The notes beneath the pieces are model-generated. The model had not been told where the DNA came from. It saw nothing but the letters and a program-made list of their open reading frames with translations, and ran no database searches. Positions 16,092-22,629 of a stretch of 45,933 bases of DNA are shown piece by piece (position 1 is the stretch's first letter; every line of letters starts with the position of its first letter). Location: positions 1-45,933 of the forward strand of contig JBBDZE010000008.1 of assembly GCA_040900345.1 (NCBI GenBank), in the 5' to 3' direction. Origin of the DNA: JBBDZE01 sp040900345 (GTDB lineage Bacteria; Patescibacteriota; Minisyncoccia; Spechtbacterales; 2-12-FULL-38-22). Both the position numbers and the translations under genes were made by a program.

Positions 16092-16201
16092 CGAACCTCC
16101 AACCAATTGTCCCGCAGCCATTCGGCTTTGCCGAAGGTGCGGGATTGCGATTTGTAACCAAATCAAGATTTGGACAAATCGGGAACTTAAGAGGCAACTG
16201 C
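16076..16201 (-). pseudogene. tRNA-Lys fragment interrupted by a 76-bp double hairpin
   Basis: The minus strand carries the anticodon arm and 3' half of tRNA-Lys, identical to the intact gene, but with exactly 76 bp (16110-16185) inserted in the 3' strand of the anticodon stem, between bases matching positions 39 and 40. The insert folds as two hairpins: tcccgca..tgcgggat with ttcggc/gccgaa inside, and cgatttgt..acaaatcg with ccaaatc/gatttgg inside. The acceptor and D-arm half is missing upstream, so this is a dead copy rather than a simple intron-containing gene. Confidence 0.7.
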
Positions 16202-16234
16202 GGCATTTACCCCGCACTAAAATTGCCAAGAGTG

Positions 16235-16306
16235 TGCCCCCAGGAGGACTCGAACCTCCAACCAATTGCTTAAGAGGCAACTGCTCTACCGTTGAGCTAT
16301 AGGGGC
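16235..16306 (-). tRNA. tRNA-Lys (anticodon CUU)
   Basis: 72 nt. Acceptor GCCCCTA pairs with TGGGGGC, D-arm AGCTC..GAGC, anticodon stem GTTGC/GCAAT with loop CTCTTAA (anticodon CTT at 34-36), T-arm GGAGG-TTCGAGT-CCTCC, discriminator A. CCA is not encoded. It lies 4 bp beyond the end of the pilin gene on the same strand. Confidence 0.9.
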
Positions 16307-16310
16307 CTGA

Positions 16311-16958
16311 TCAACTACCGCTGATCGTAATGCGCCACCAACTCCCAAACCCTACCCATTCGGCAACATCAAGGGCGGTGAGAAATGTATTGACGAGGAG
16401 CCAGGCGATGAGAACGATGCCGTAGCCGATGAAGGCGTTTACAAGGTACTGCCTCCCGCGGTTAAAGCGACTAGGGTTCCCCATCGAAACGATCATCATG
16501 AATCCACCAGCGGCCGTCATGAGGACGACCAAAATTGGCGCGAGGGTGAATATAGCAAAGTCCAATATGTTGTGCAAGAGCTGGAAAAAGTGAACGAACG
16601 TGCAGGGGTTTCCGCGATTTCCACAGTCCGGGACGAGGCCTTCCTCAGAGTAGTTGCGATCGTTCGGGCCCGGTACGGCCGCCTCGCACTTGTTTTGAGC
16701 GTTGCAGAACTCCCCTGCCCCACAGACGGTACTGGTGGTGTTGCCGGGCGGACATAGCGCCTTGCAGGTGTTTTCCCCATTTTGTACAACGCAGCGGTGG
16801 GTGGCATCGGGGCAGTCAATAGGGCCTGCCGTAGGGTCTAATGGGTCAATCTCGCAGGGTACAGCCCGGGCGGAAGGGGCTATGCCAAACCCAAAAAGGG
16901 CCACAGCCAGAAGGAGCATCAGAAAGCCGGGAACGATGAAGAGCGAGATGTACTTCAT
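16311..16958 (-). CDS. TrbC/VirB2-type pilin-like membrane protein
   Basis: 215 residues from ATG 16958. A signal/anchor helix (about 5-30, ending A-R-A-V-P-C) is followed by a Cys-rich extracytoplasmic loop of ~85 residues with about ten cysteines. Two hydrophobic helices separated by a short N-P-S-R-F-N-R-G-R turn follow, the TrbC/VirB2 pilin layout of conjugative and CPR pilus-like systems. The Cys-rich insert would be disulfide-bonded outside. The upstream frame is open, but the extended -10 box 7 nt before 16958 fixes this start. It may work with the VirB6-like protein at 1-2414. Confidence 0.78.
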   Translation of the reverse strand: MKYISLFIVPGFLMLLLAVALFGFGIAPSARAVPCEIDPLDPTAGPIDCPDATHRCVVQNGENTCKALCPPGNTTSTVCGAGEFCNAQNKCEAAVPGPNDRNYSEEGLVPDCGNRGNPCTFVHFFQLLHNILDFAIFTLAPILVVLMTAAGGFMMIVSMGNPSRFNRGRQYLVNAFIGYGIVLIAWLLVNTFLTALDVAEWVGFGSWWRITISGS

Positions 16959-16965
16959 TGCTGGT

Positions 16966-16974
16966 ATGATAGCA
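16966..16974 (-). promoter_or_regulatory. Extended -10 promoter of the pilin gene
   Basis: Minus-strand TGcTATCAT with exactly 7 nt to the ATG at 16958: the same arrangement as at 2422-2430 and 29197-29205, implying a leaderless mRNA. Confidence 0.55.
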
Positions 16975-17085
16975 CAGAATGGCTGAAAGATTCTTTCCCG
17001 TAGCCCGGAGGCCTGCTTGCCCTGTCTGCGTGCGATCACGCACAGGCAGGCGGTAGGCGGACAGGTTGCTCTTGGAAAAATTTGG

Positions 17086-17286
17086 TGTGCGCCCGGAGGC
17101 CCTAAAGGATTGCTGTTTGTTCCCAATCACTTCGTTCTTGGACAAACAGGGAAGATTCGCCTCTCGGCCTGCTGGCCTCGAAACCTTCGCCTCCTCTTCG
17201 GAGGCTGCGGCCCGCGGTTCGAACATTCATTTCGATTCACGCATACAAACACGAGGACACGCAAGGCGCCCTCGTGTTTGTATTTG
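17086..17286. repeat. tRNA-Arg 3' fragment and palindromes between pilin and tRNA-Arg
   Basis: The 14-mer tgtgcgcccggagg at 17086-17099 repeats the 3' terminus of tRNA-Arg(UCG) found at 17287. Between the two copies are ctgtttgt..acaaacag (17113-17149), cctc/gagg palindromes, and a 14-bp stem atacaaacacgagg/cctcgtgtttgtat (17243-17283) that would act as the terminator of the tRNA on the minus strand. No gene is visible in 16975-17286. Confidence 0.6.
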
Positions 17287-17359
17287 TGCGCCCGGAGGGA
17301 CTCGAACCCCCAACCCCTTGGTCCGAAGCCAAGTACTCTATCCATTGAGCTACGGGCGC
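17287..17359 (-). tRNA. tRNA-Arg (anticodon UCG)
   Basis: 73 nt. Acceptor GCGCCCG/CGGGCGC, D-arm AGCTC..GAG, anticodon stem CTTGG/CCAAG around CTTCGGA (anticodon TCG), T-arm GGGGG-TTCGAGT-CCCTC, discriminator A, CCA not encoded. Its 5' end is repeated 103 bp upstream across a small inserted element. Confidence 0.9.
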
Positions 17360-17461
17360 TCTCCTTCGCTTTGATTATCATCAAAGCTACGGAAGAGCGA
17401 GCATTTCGAAAAATACGATGCTTGCCCTTCCGAAGCTCAAATGCCATTTGAGCGTAGGAGA
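17360..17461. mobile_element. 102-bp MITE-like element between 13-bp direct repeats
   Basis: Ends are inverted: tctccttcgct (17360-17370) and agcgtaggaga (17451-17461), 10 of 11 positions complementary. The flanks are identical 13-mers gagctacgggcgc at 17347-17359 and 17462-17474, the first being the 5' end of tRNA-Arg(UCG). The interior has more palindromes (gctttgat/atcaaagc; gctcaaatg/catttgagc). It has no coding capacity. Either a non-autonomous element with target duplication or a palindromic repeat that recombined at the tRNA. Confidence 0.6.
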
Positions 17462-17475
17462 GAGCTACGGGCGCA

Positions 17476-17550
17476 TGGTGCCCTCGACAGGAGTCGAACC
17501 CGTATTGCAAGCTCCGGAAGCTTGTGTTCTATCCATTGAACTACGAGGGC
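17476..17550 (-). tRNA. tRNA-Arg (anticodon CCG)
   Basis: 75 nt including an encoded CCA. Acceptor GCCCTCG/CGAGGGC, D-arm AGTTC..GAAC, anticodon stem CAAGC/GCTTG with loop TTCCGGA (anticodon CCG), T-arm ACGGG-TTCGACT-CCTGT. Unlike tRNA-Lys and tRNA-Arg(UCG) the 3' CCA is in the DNA. Confidence 0.9.
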
Positions 17551-17612
17551 GACGATTCCATTGGACAGACCAACTATACCACGGCCCGAAGGCATTTTCA
17601 ATGCTATACTCG

Positions 17613-17641
17613 TTGAAAATGGCCGCAAATTGGGCTATAAT
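17613..17641 (+). promoter_or_regulatory. Consensus promoter of the CCA-adding enzyme gene
   Basis: TTGAAA (17613-17618), 17-bp spacer, TATAAT (17636-17641). Predicted start near 17648 leaves a leader of about 19 nt to the GTG at 17667. The ATG at 17620 falls inside the spacer and so cannot be the start. Confidence 0.8.
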
Positions 17642-17666
17642 TGAGCCGTACCGTAAAGATTTCGTT

Positions 17667-19121
17667 GTGAAACTAGACATCCCAACTGAAGTACTCGAAA
17701 TTCTTAAAGCACTGCAAGGAGCCGGTTTTGACGCGTTCGTGGTGGGCGGGTCGGTGCGCGATTTACTTATGGGGAAAGAGCCCAAGGACTGGGACGTTGC
17801 CACTTCTGCCAAGCCGGAAGCGATTCAAGAACTGTTCCCCGACAGCTTCTACACAAATGAGTTTGGGACCGTGGGGGTCAAGACCGGGAGCGAGGACGAG
17901 CACCGTGCCATTGTGGAAATAACGACCTTCCGCACGGAAGAGAGCTATTCGGACAAACGCCATCCCGACAAGGTTTCCTTCACCACTTCGCTCGACGAGG
18001 ACCTCGCGCGCCGCGATTTCACGGTAAACGCCATGGCGCTGGCCGCCGATGGCAGTGTTCGCGACCCGTTTGAAGGACAGGCAGATCTTGAAAAGAAGGT
18101 GCTCCGGGCTGTCGGTACCGCCAACGAGCGTTTTAACGAAGACGCCTTGCGCCTCATGCGCGCCGTGCGATTTGCCACCGTGCTGGGGTTTGCTCTTGAA
18201 GAGCGCACGTACGAGGCGCTCAAGAAGAACGCCAGGCTCATTGATGCTATTGCCAACGAGCGCATCCGCGATGAGCTCATAAAGATTTTGGAAAGCGAGC
18301 GCGCCCATGAGGGAGTTGAGCTTCTGCGCGAGGCGGGGCTTTTAGAGCGCATTCTGCCCGAGGTGACCGCCGGGGTGGACGTGACCCAGAACAAGCATCA
18401 TATTTACTCGGTGTACGAGCATAACCTGCGCTCGCTGCAGTGGGCTGCTGAGAATGATTATGCGCTTGTCGTGCGCATTGCCGCCTTGTTACACGATGTG
18501 GGTAAGCCCCAAACCAAACGGGGAGAAGGACCCAGCGCGACGTTTTACGGGCACGATGTCGTGGGCGCGCGTATTGCCAGGAAGGCGTTGGAACGCCTGC
18601 ATTTTCCGCGTGAAACCGTGGAAAAGGTGGCGATGCTTATCCGCTACCACATGTTCTATTATGATATTGGCGAGGTAACCGAGCGCTCGGTGCGCCGGCT
18701 CTTGGCCAACGTGGGTAAGGAGAATATGGACGACCTTGTCAAAGTGCGCATTTGCGATAGAATGGGCTCCGGCGTTCCCAAGCCCGAGCCATACCGTTTG
18801 CGTCACTTCCAATATATGGTGGAGAAGGTGCAGAACGATCCCATTTCGGTCGGCATGCTCAAGGTGCGGGGCGATGACATTATGGCCGAATTGGACATTG
18901 AGCCAGGACCGAAGGTAGGGCAAGTTCTGGCCGTTCTGCTTGAAGACGTGTTGGACGAGCCTGAGCGCAACACGAAGGAATATTTGCTGAAGCGGGCAGA
19001 CGAGCTGGGCAAACTGTCCGACAAAGAGCTAGCCGCCATGCGTCAGGAGGCCAAAAAGAAACAGCAAGAGGTAGAGGAGCGTGAGCAAGGGAAAATCAAA
19101 AAGCGTTACTACGTAGAGTAA
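17667..19121 (+). CDS. cca: CCA tRNA nucleotidyltransferase with HD domain
   Basis: 484 residues from GTG 17667. It adds or repairs the 3' CCA of tRNAs. The class II head has V-G-G-S-V-R-D-L-L and the metal site D-W-D-V-A-T (about 23-47), followed by the R-R-D-F-T-V-N-A-M-A motif, the N-E-D-A-L-R-x-x-R-A-x-R-F motif, and a C-terminal HD phosphohydrolase domain (A-A-L-L-H-D-V-G-K-P, about 274-283). The tail is Lys/Glu-rich. The start is set by the promoter at 17613-17641; the in-frame upstream extension overlaps tRNA-Arg(CCG) antisense and is not coding. The product fits its tRNA neighbourhood, where several tRNAs lack encoded CCA. A tRNA-Pro follows 3 bp after the stop and is likely cotranscribed. 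Confidence 0.93.
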   Translation: MKLDIPTEVLEILKALQGAGFDAFVVGGSVRDLLMGKEPKDWDVATSAKPEAIQELFPDSFYTNEFGTVGVKTGSEDEHRAIVEITTFRTEESYSDKRHPDKVSFTTSLDEDLARRDFTVNAMALAADGSVRDPFEGQADLEKKVLRAVGTANERFNEDALRLMRAVRFATVLGFALEERTYEALKKNARLIDAIANERIRDELIKILESERAHEGVELLREAGLLERILPEVTAGVDVTQNKHHIYSVYEHNLRSLQWAAENDYALVVRIAALLHDVGKPQTKRGEGPSATFYGHDVVGARIARKALERLHFPRETVEKVAMLIRYHMFYYDIGEVTERSVRRLLANVGKENMDDLVKVRICDRMGSGVPKPEPYRLRHFQYMVEKVQNDPISVGMLKVRGDDIMAELDIEPGPKVGQVLAVLLEDVLDEPERNTKEYLLKRADELGKLSDKELAAMRQEAKKKQQEVEEREQGKIKKRYYVE

Positions 19122-19124
19122 GTT

Positions 19125-19198
19125 CGGGCTGTCGTATAGTGGTATTATGCACGATTCGGGTTCGTGCGATCCGGGTTCGATTCCCGGCAGCCCGACCA
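19125..19198 (+). tRNA. tRNA-Pro (anticodon CGG)
   Basis: 74 nt with encoded CCA. Acceptor CGGGCTG/CAGCCCG, anticodon stem CACGA/TCGTG with loop TTCGGGT (anticodon CGG), T-arm CCGGG-TTCGATT-CCCGG. The D-arm is AU-rich and weak. It begins 3 bp after the cca stop. Confidence 0.88.
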
Positions 19199-19303
19199 AG
19201 CGAAGGCGCGGGAGGTACTGAGCAGAGCGCTGCGAATGTGCCGACACTTCGACTCGCTTGTGCTCGTTTACCGTGAGCGTAGTCGAACGGCTCAGCGTGA
19301 ACC

Positions 19304-19612
19304 ATGAGAGGATTTCTAGATTTTATTCGAGAGCAAGGAGTTGTCGGCTTAGCCGTCGGGTTTGTGTTGGGCGGGTCGGTTTCCGGGGTGGTCAACTCGC
19401 TCGTGAGCAACATTATCAATCCGCTTGTGGGTATAGTTTTGCCCAATGCCGAAAGCCTGCAAGGAGCGTCGCTCCAGGTGAAGGGTTCAACGGTTGGCTG
19501 GGGCGCGTTCGTCAGTGTTTTAATCGACTTTCTAATCATTGCCCTGGTGGTGTATGCGGCAGTGAAGCTGCTGCGCGTAGAGAAATTAGACAAGAAGAAA
19601 GAGAAGAAGTAG
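19304..19612 (+). CDS. mscL: Large-conductance mechanosensitive channel
   Basis: 102 residues, shorter than E. coli MscL (136) mainly in the periplasmic loop and C terminus. The N-terminal helix and pore helix R-G-F-x-D-F-I-R-E-Q-G-V-V-G-L-A-V-G then V-V-N-S-L-V-S-N-I-I-N-P are typical. A second transmembrane helix (about 65-88) and a Lys/Glu-rich cytoplasmic tail follow. A homopentamer opens on membrane tension to release solutes. The upstream 105 bp contain the motif agtcgaacggctcagcgtgaac and no clear promoter. Confidence 0.92.
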   Translation: MRGFLDFIREQGVVGLAVGFVLGGSVSGVVNSLVSNIINPLVGIVLPNAESLQGASLQVKGSTVGWGAFVSVLIDFLIIALVVYAAVKLLRVEKLDKKKEKK

Positions 19613-19639
19613 TTAAGGTACCCGGCTTCTCCTAGGGAG

Positions 19640-19700
19640 GGCGCCGGATGACGTTACTGCAGCCCTGCCTACCGGCAGGCAGGCAATCGGGCTGCGTTCA
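19640..19700. repeat. Palindromic element between mscL and efp
   Basis: gcagccc..gggctgc encloses cctgcc-taccg-gcaggcagg. The same ctgcctaccgg core is found near 8783, so it belongs to a dispersed palindromic family. Confidence 0.5.
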
Positions 19701-19735
19701 TAAAATTCACTTGCCCTCTCGGGCAGTAAAGACAT

Positions 19736-20311
19736 ATGCCGGCAGCGAACGAAGTTTCAAAAGACGATATCGTGATGCTCAATGGCGCCCCGCATAAGGT
19801 GTTGGAGCTGCAGCATCGCAAAATGGCGCGCCAAGGGGCTACGGTGGCTATGAAGTTCAAGAATCTCACGAGCGGCTCTACCGTCACGCGCAGTTTTAAT
19901 GCATCGGAGCGTCTGGAAGATGCCGACGTAGAAAAGCGCCCGTTTCTGTTCTTGTATGAACATCGTGGCGAGTACTGTTTCGTGCCGTCGCACAATCGCA
20001 GCCAGCGGGTTTTGCTTTCGCGCGAGGATATCGGCGAAGAGAAGGCCAAGTTTCTCAAGCCAAACACCGAAGTTATCGCGGAGGTCTTTGATGAGAAAAT
20101 CCTCGCCATTGAGCTGCCTATTAAGGTAGAATACGAGGTGCGAGAAGCTCCGCCGAGCATTAAGGGCGATACGGCCGCCGGCGGCACCAAGCAAGTCAAG
20201 CTGGAGACGGGAGCGGTCATTGCTACCCCGTTGTTCATTAACGCCGGCGACGTGGTGCGCGTAAATACCGTTAAAGGCGAGTACGTAGAGCGGGTGGAGA
20301 AGGGGAAGTAG
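19736..20311 (+). CDS. efp: Elongation factor P
   Basis: 191 residues. Three beta-barrel domains: KOW-like N-terminal (about 5-65), central OB (about 70-130) and C-terminal OB ending G-E-Y-V-E-R-V (about 135-188). EF-P binds between the P and E sites and relieves stalling at polyproline, which matters here because the VirB6-like and 10698-12254 proteins are proline-rich. The tip loop that carries Lys34 in E. coli (P-G-K-G) reads K-M-A-R-Q-G, placing Arg at the modified position. No modification enzyme is in the window. A GC-rich inverted repeat (gtccgcc/ggcggac, 20311-20379) follows the stop. Confidence 0.95.
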   Translation: MPAANEVSKDDIVMLNGAPHKVLELQHRKMARQGATVAMKFKNLTSGSTVTRSFNASERLEDADVEKRPFLFLYEHRGEYCFVPSHNRSQRVLLSREDIGEEKAKFLKPNTEVIAEVFDEKILAIELPIKVEYEVREAPPSIKGDTAAGGTKQVKLETGAVIATPLFINAGDVVRVNTVKGEYVERVEKGK

Positions 20312-20393
20312 TCCGCCCGCGGGCCGGGGTCCTGGCCGGGGGCCTCGGCGCGACTTCCGTTCTCCGCCAGCCGGCGGACCACACAATTTTCGC

Positions 20394-20467
20394 GGGCGCT
20401 TAGCTCAGTTGGTTAGAGCGCAGCATTCACATTGCTGAGGTCACAGGTTCGAATCCTGTAGCGCCCA
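20394..20467 (+). tRNA. tRNA-Val (anticodon CAC)
   Basis: 74 nt. Acceptor GGGCGCT/AGCGCCC, D-arm AGCTC..GAGC, anticodon stem CAGCA/TGCTG with loop TTCACAT (anticodon CAC), T-arm CACAGG-TTCGAAT-CCTGT, discriminator A; CCA not encoded (ACTA follows). Confidence 0.93.
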
Positions 20468-20522
20468 CTACTTCGCTCCGCTTGTGCGGAGCTTCGAAGT
20501 GCGCAGCACAAGATGGCTGTGC

Positions 20523-20546
20523 CCTCCGTAGCCTTGGCGAAGGAGG
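20523..20546. repeat. Short imperfect palindrome before tRNA-Ala
   Basis: cctccgtagcc-ttggcgaaggagg is an inverted repeat ending on the first base of tRNA-Ala. A related hairpin (cttcgctccgc/gcggagcttcgaag) lies at 20470-20500. Same style of element as in the tRNA-Lys and tRNA-Arg region. Confidence 0.5.
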
Positions 20547-20621
20547 GGCCTGTAGTTCACCTGGTAGAACACCGCATTCGCATTGCGGAGGTAGGCGGTT
20601 CGAGTCCGCCCAGGTCCACCA
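20546..20621 (+). tRNA. tRNA-Ala (anticodon CGC)
   Basis: 76 nt with encoded CCA. Acceptor GGGCCTG/CAGGTCC, anticodon stem CCGCA/TGCGG with loop TTCGCAT (anticodon CGC), T-arm GGCGG-TTCGAGT-CCGCC. Confidence 0.93.
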
Positions 20622-20675
20622 TTTTTCAAAACGAGCAAGATAACGCCCGTCACTATCGAAGCAATACGCGCCTTC

Positions 20676-21791
20676 ATGCTTATAACCGGCTGGCCCACCC
20701 TTTTTGTGGTGAGCGTTTTTCTTGTGGCAAAGTCGTTGCGGTTTTACCGAATGGCGGGCGGGAAAGTATGGGGCAAGCTGGTGCTCATCATGGTGCTGGG
20801 TTGGATGCTCAGCATGTACAGCCTGGGAATCCTCGCCACGATATACATGCTGGATGATGTACGCGCAATAGGGGTTGTTCTGCCGTTCTTTGTTATTTGG
20901 GTGGTCATGCTCGCGCTCATGTCCTGGACGATCCGTCGGTGGGGACGAGAGGCGCTCGTCCTGGCCGGGGCATACGGGGTGATGGAGAAAGCGGTCCGGG
21001 AGCGGACGCGCGAATTGAACAAAACAACCCAGGCACTCATAAAGCGCGACGAGGAACTGATCGCGGCCAACCAACGACTTCGTCAGCTGGATGAGCTCAA
21101 ATCGCAGTTCGTTGCGGTTGCAGCCCACCAGTTGCGCACCCCCCTTACGGAAATTCGATGGACCTTCAATGCGCTCGTTCATGAGGAGAAGGGTACGCTC
21201 AATGCCGAGCAAAAAAAGATAACGAGCCAAGCGCACCGTTCGACTCTTTACCTGATTGACCTGGTGAGCAACCTTCTAGATGTGTCGCGCATGGAGGAGG
21301 GGATGTTCGGGTTTGTGAAAAAAGAACAGCTGCTGGTACCGGTTGTTGAAAAAGTGTGTGCGTCCTTTGCGAGAGCTGCGGAGCGTAAAAAAATACATTT
21401 TGAAACGAATTTTTCCGCAGGGGTGGATGCTACATGTGCGTTTGACGCAGACAAGATGGCGATTGCAATTAGCAATGTAGTGGATAATGCTATTAAATAT
21501 ACTCCCGAAGGTGGGTCGGTAACGGTCTCGGTGGGTAAAGAGAATGATCGCGCGACTATTACCGTGGCCGATACGGGAATTGGCCTGCCAGCCCAGCAGG
21601 CTCCACAGCTTTTTTCTAAATTTTTTCGCGCAAAAAACGCGCAGCGCTATCAAACAAGTGGAACGGGCCTTGGCTTGTATTTAACGAAGAATATTATAGA
21701 ACATCACGGGGGAACCATAACGTTCACCTCTCAAGAAAACAAAGGAAGCACGTTCACTATTTCACTGCCGTTAGTCCACGTTAAGCAATAG
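20676..21791 (+). CDS. Membrane sensor histidine kinase (orphan)
   Basis: 371 residues. Three transmembrane helices (about 3-22, 32-58, 65-88) with almost no sensor loop, a coiled-coil linker (R-E-R-T-R-E-L-N-K-T), a HisKA domain with phospho-acceptor in A-A-H-Q-L-R-T-P-L-T (His near 151), and a HATPase_c domain with N-box D-N-A-I-K-Y-T-P-E-G-G, G1 V-A-D-T-G-I-G-L and G2 G-T-G-L-G-L-Y-L. It would autophosphorylate in response to a membrane or intracellular signal. No response regulator is adjacent. A decayed paralog of its C-terminal half is at 28648-29168. Confidence 0.9.
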   Translation: MLITGWPTLFVVSVFLVAKSLRFYRMAGGKVWGKLVLIMVLGWMLSMYSLGILATIYMLDDVRAIGVVLPFFVIWVVMLALMSWTIRRWGREALVLAGAYGVMEKAVRERTRELNKTTQALIKRDEELIAANQRLRQLDELKSQFVAVAAHQLRTPLTEIRWTFNALVHEEKGTLNAEQKKITSQAHRSTLYLIDLVSNLLDVSRMEEGMFGFVKKEQLLVPVVEKVCASFARAAERKKIHFETNFSAGVDATCAFDADKMAIAISNVVDNAIKYTPEGGSVTVSVGKENDRATITVADTGIGLPAQQAPQLFSKFFRAKNAQRYQTSGTGLGLYLTKNIIEHHGGTITFTSQENKGSTFTISLPLVHVKQ

Positions 21792-21866
21792 GCGGCGCGA
21801 TATGCGCCCAAGCATCTTTTCAAGTCCTCACATATCGTCGCGAAGAGCAAAGGGGCTGTTCTCTAA

Positions 21867-22515
21867 TCAATACCTTTGCATCACTTCGAGGGGTGTGTGG
21901 TAGTTGAGCCCCATGTGCGGCCTCTCCTCGTTGTAGTAGGGCAGGTACTCCTTCAGTGCCTGCTGCAGTGCCCCCGGTGTTCGTGGCCGCACGCTCGCCA
22001 GGCACTCCTCCTGCACCGTCCGGATGAACCGCTCCACGTAGGCGTTGTCGGTGGGTGTGCGTACCCGGGGGTATGCCGATGCGTGATACCCCGTGCCGTA
22101 CACTGCGTGGTGAACCACTTGGAAAATTCACTCCCGTGGTCAGTCTGCAGCGTTGCAAACCCAAAGGGAGCATCTGCCTGCGCCCGCGCAACCACCTCGG
22201 CACTGGCCCGGCTGTTCACCCGCCGCACCGCCGAGGCGTACGCCCACCGGGAGTAGACGTCGATGAGCGCGTAGGCAGACAGACGGTCATCCCCGGGCGG
22301 GCCATCGAGCATGGCATCGAGCTCCACCAACGCTCCGGGCCGCTGTACCAAGGGCTTGGAAGGATACTGATGCCACTTCTTCCAGCGGGAATACTTGCTG
22401 CAGCCGGCACGCTTGAGGACCCTCTTCACACTCGACAAACTCACCACAACCCCTTCCTGATGAAGCCGCCAGTGGAGCTTCTGAGCTGCTTCCTCGTGTT
22501 CCAGACGAAAAGGAG
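21867..22515 (-). pseudogene. DDE (rve) integrase-type transposase, truncated and frameshifted
   Basis: The minus strand encodes an rve catalytic core: L-V-E-L-D-A-M-L-D, then Q-T-D-H-G-S-E-F-S-K-W-F, then N-A-Y-V-E-R-F-I-R-T-V-Q-E-E-C, giving D, D and E, and ending Y-N-E-E-R-P-H-M-G-L-N-Y. Reading changes frame within a C5 run near 22069-22073; one extra C would restore H-T-P-R-V-R-T-P-T-D-N. The N-terminal DNA-binding part is missing: a TGA precedes the homologous region and no start fits. The word aaaggtattg occurs at both ends (near 21870 and 22530). A decayed IS3/IS481-like element. Confidence 0.8.
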
Positions 22516-22611
22516 TGTCTCACAGCAATACCTTTTGTGAGCGCGTGCAAAAACGTGAGAGAGGGAGAGCAGGAAAGATCGAACGCGCGCATGTTTTGGG
22601 GCCTATTCCTG

Positions 22612-22620
22612 TGATATGAT
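22612..22620 (+). promoter_or_regulatory. Extended -10 promoter of lnt
   Basis: TGaTATGAT ends 9 nt before the ATG at 22630; no Shine-Dalgarno sequence fits between, so a leaderless or nearly leaderless transcript is likely. Confidence 0.5.
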
Positions 22621-22629
22621 GGGCTTCAT

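Noticed and set aside
16076..16201. Intron-containing functional tRNA-Lys
   Set aside because: The 5' half (acceptor and D-arm) is missing upstream, the insert is at 39/40 rather than 37/38, and it is far too short for a group I intron.
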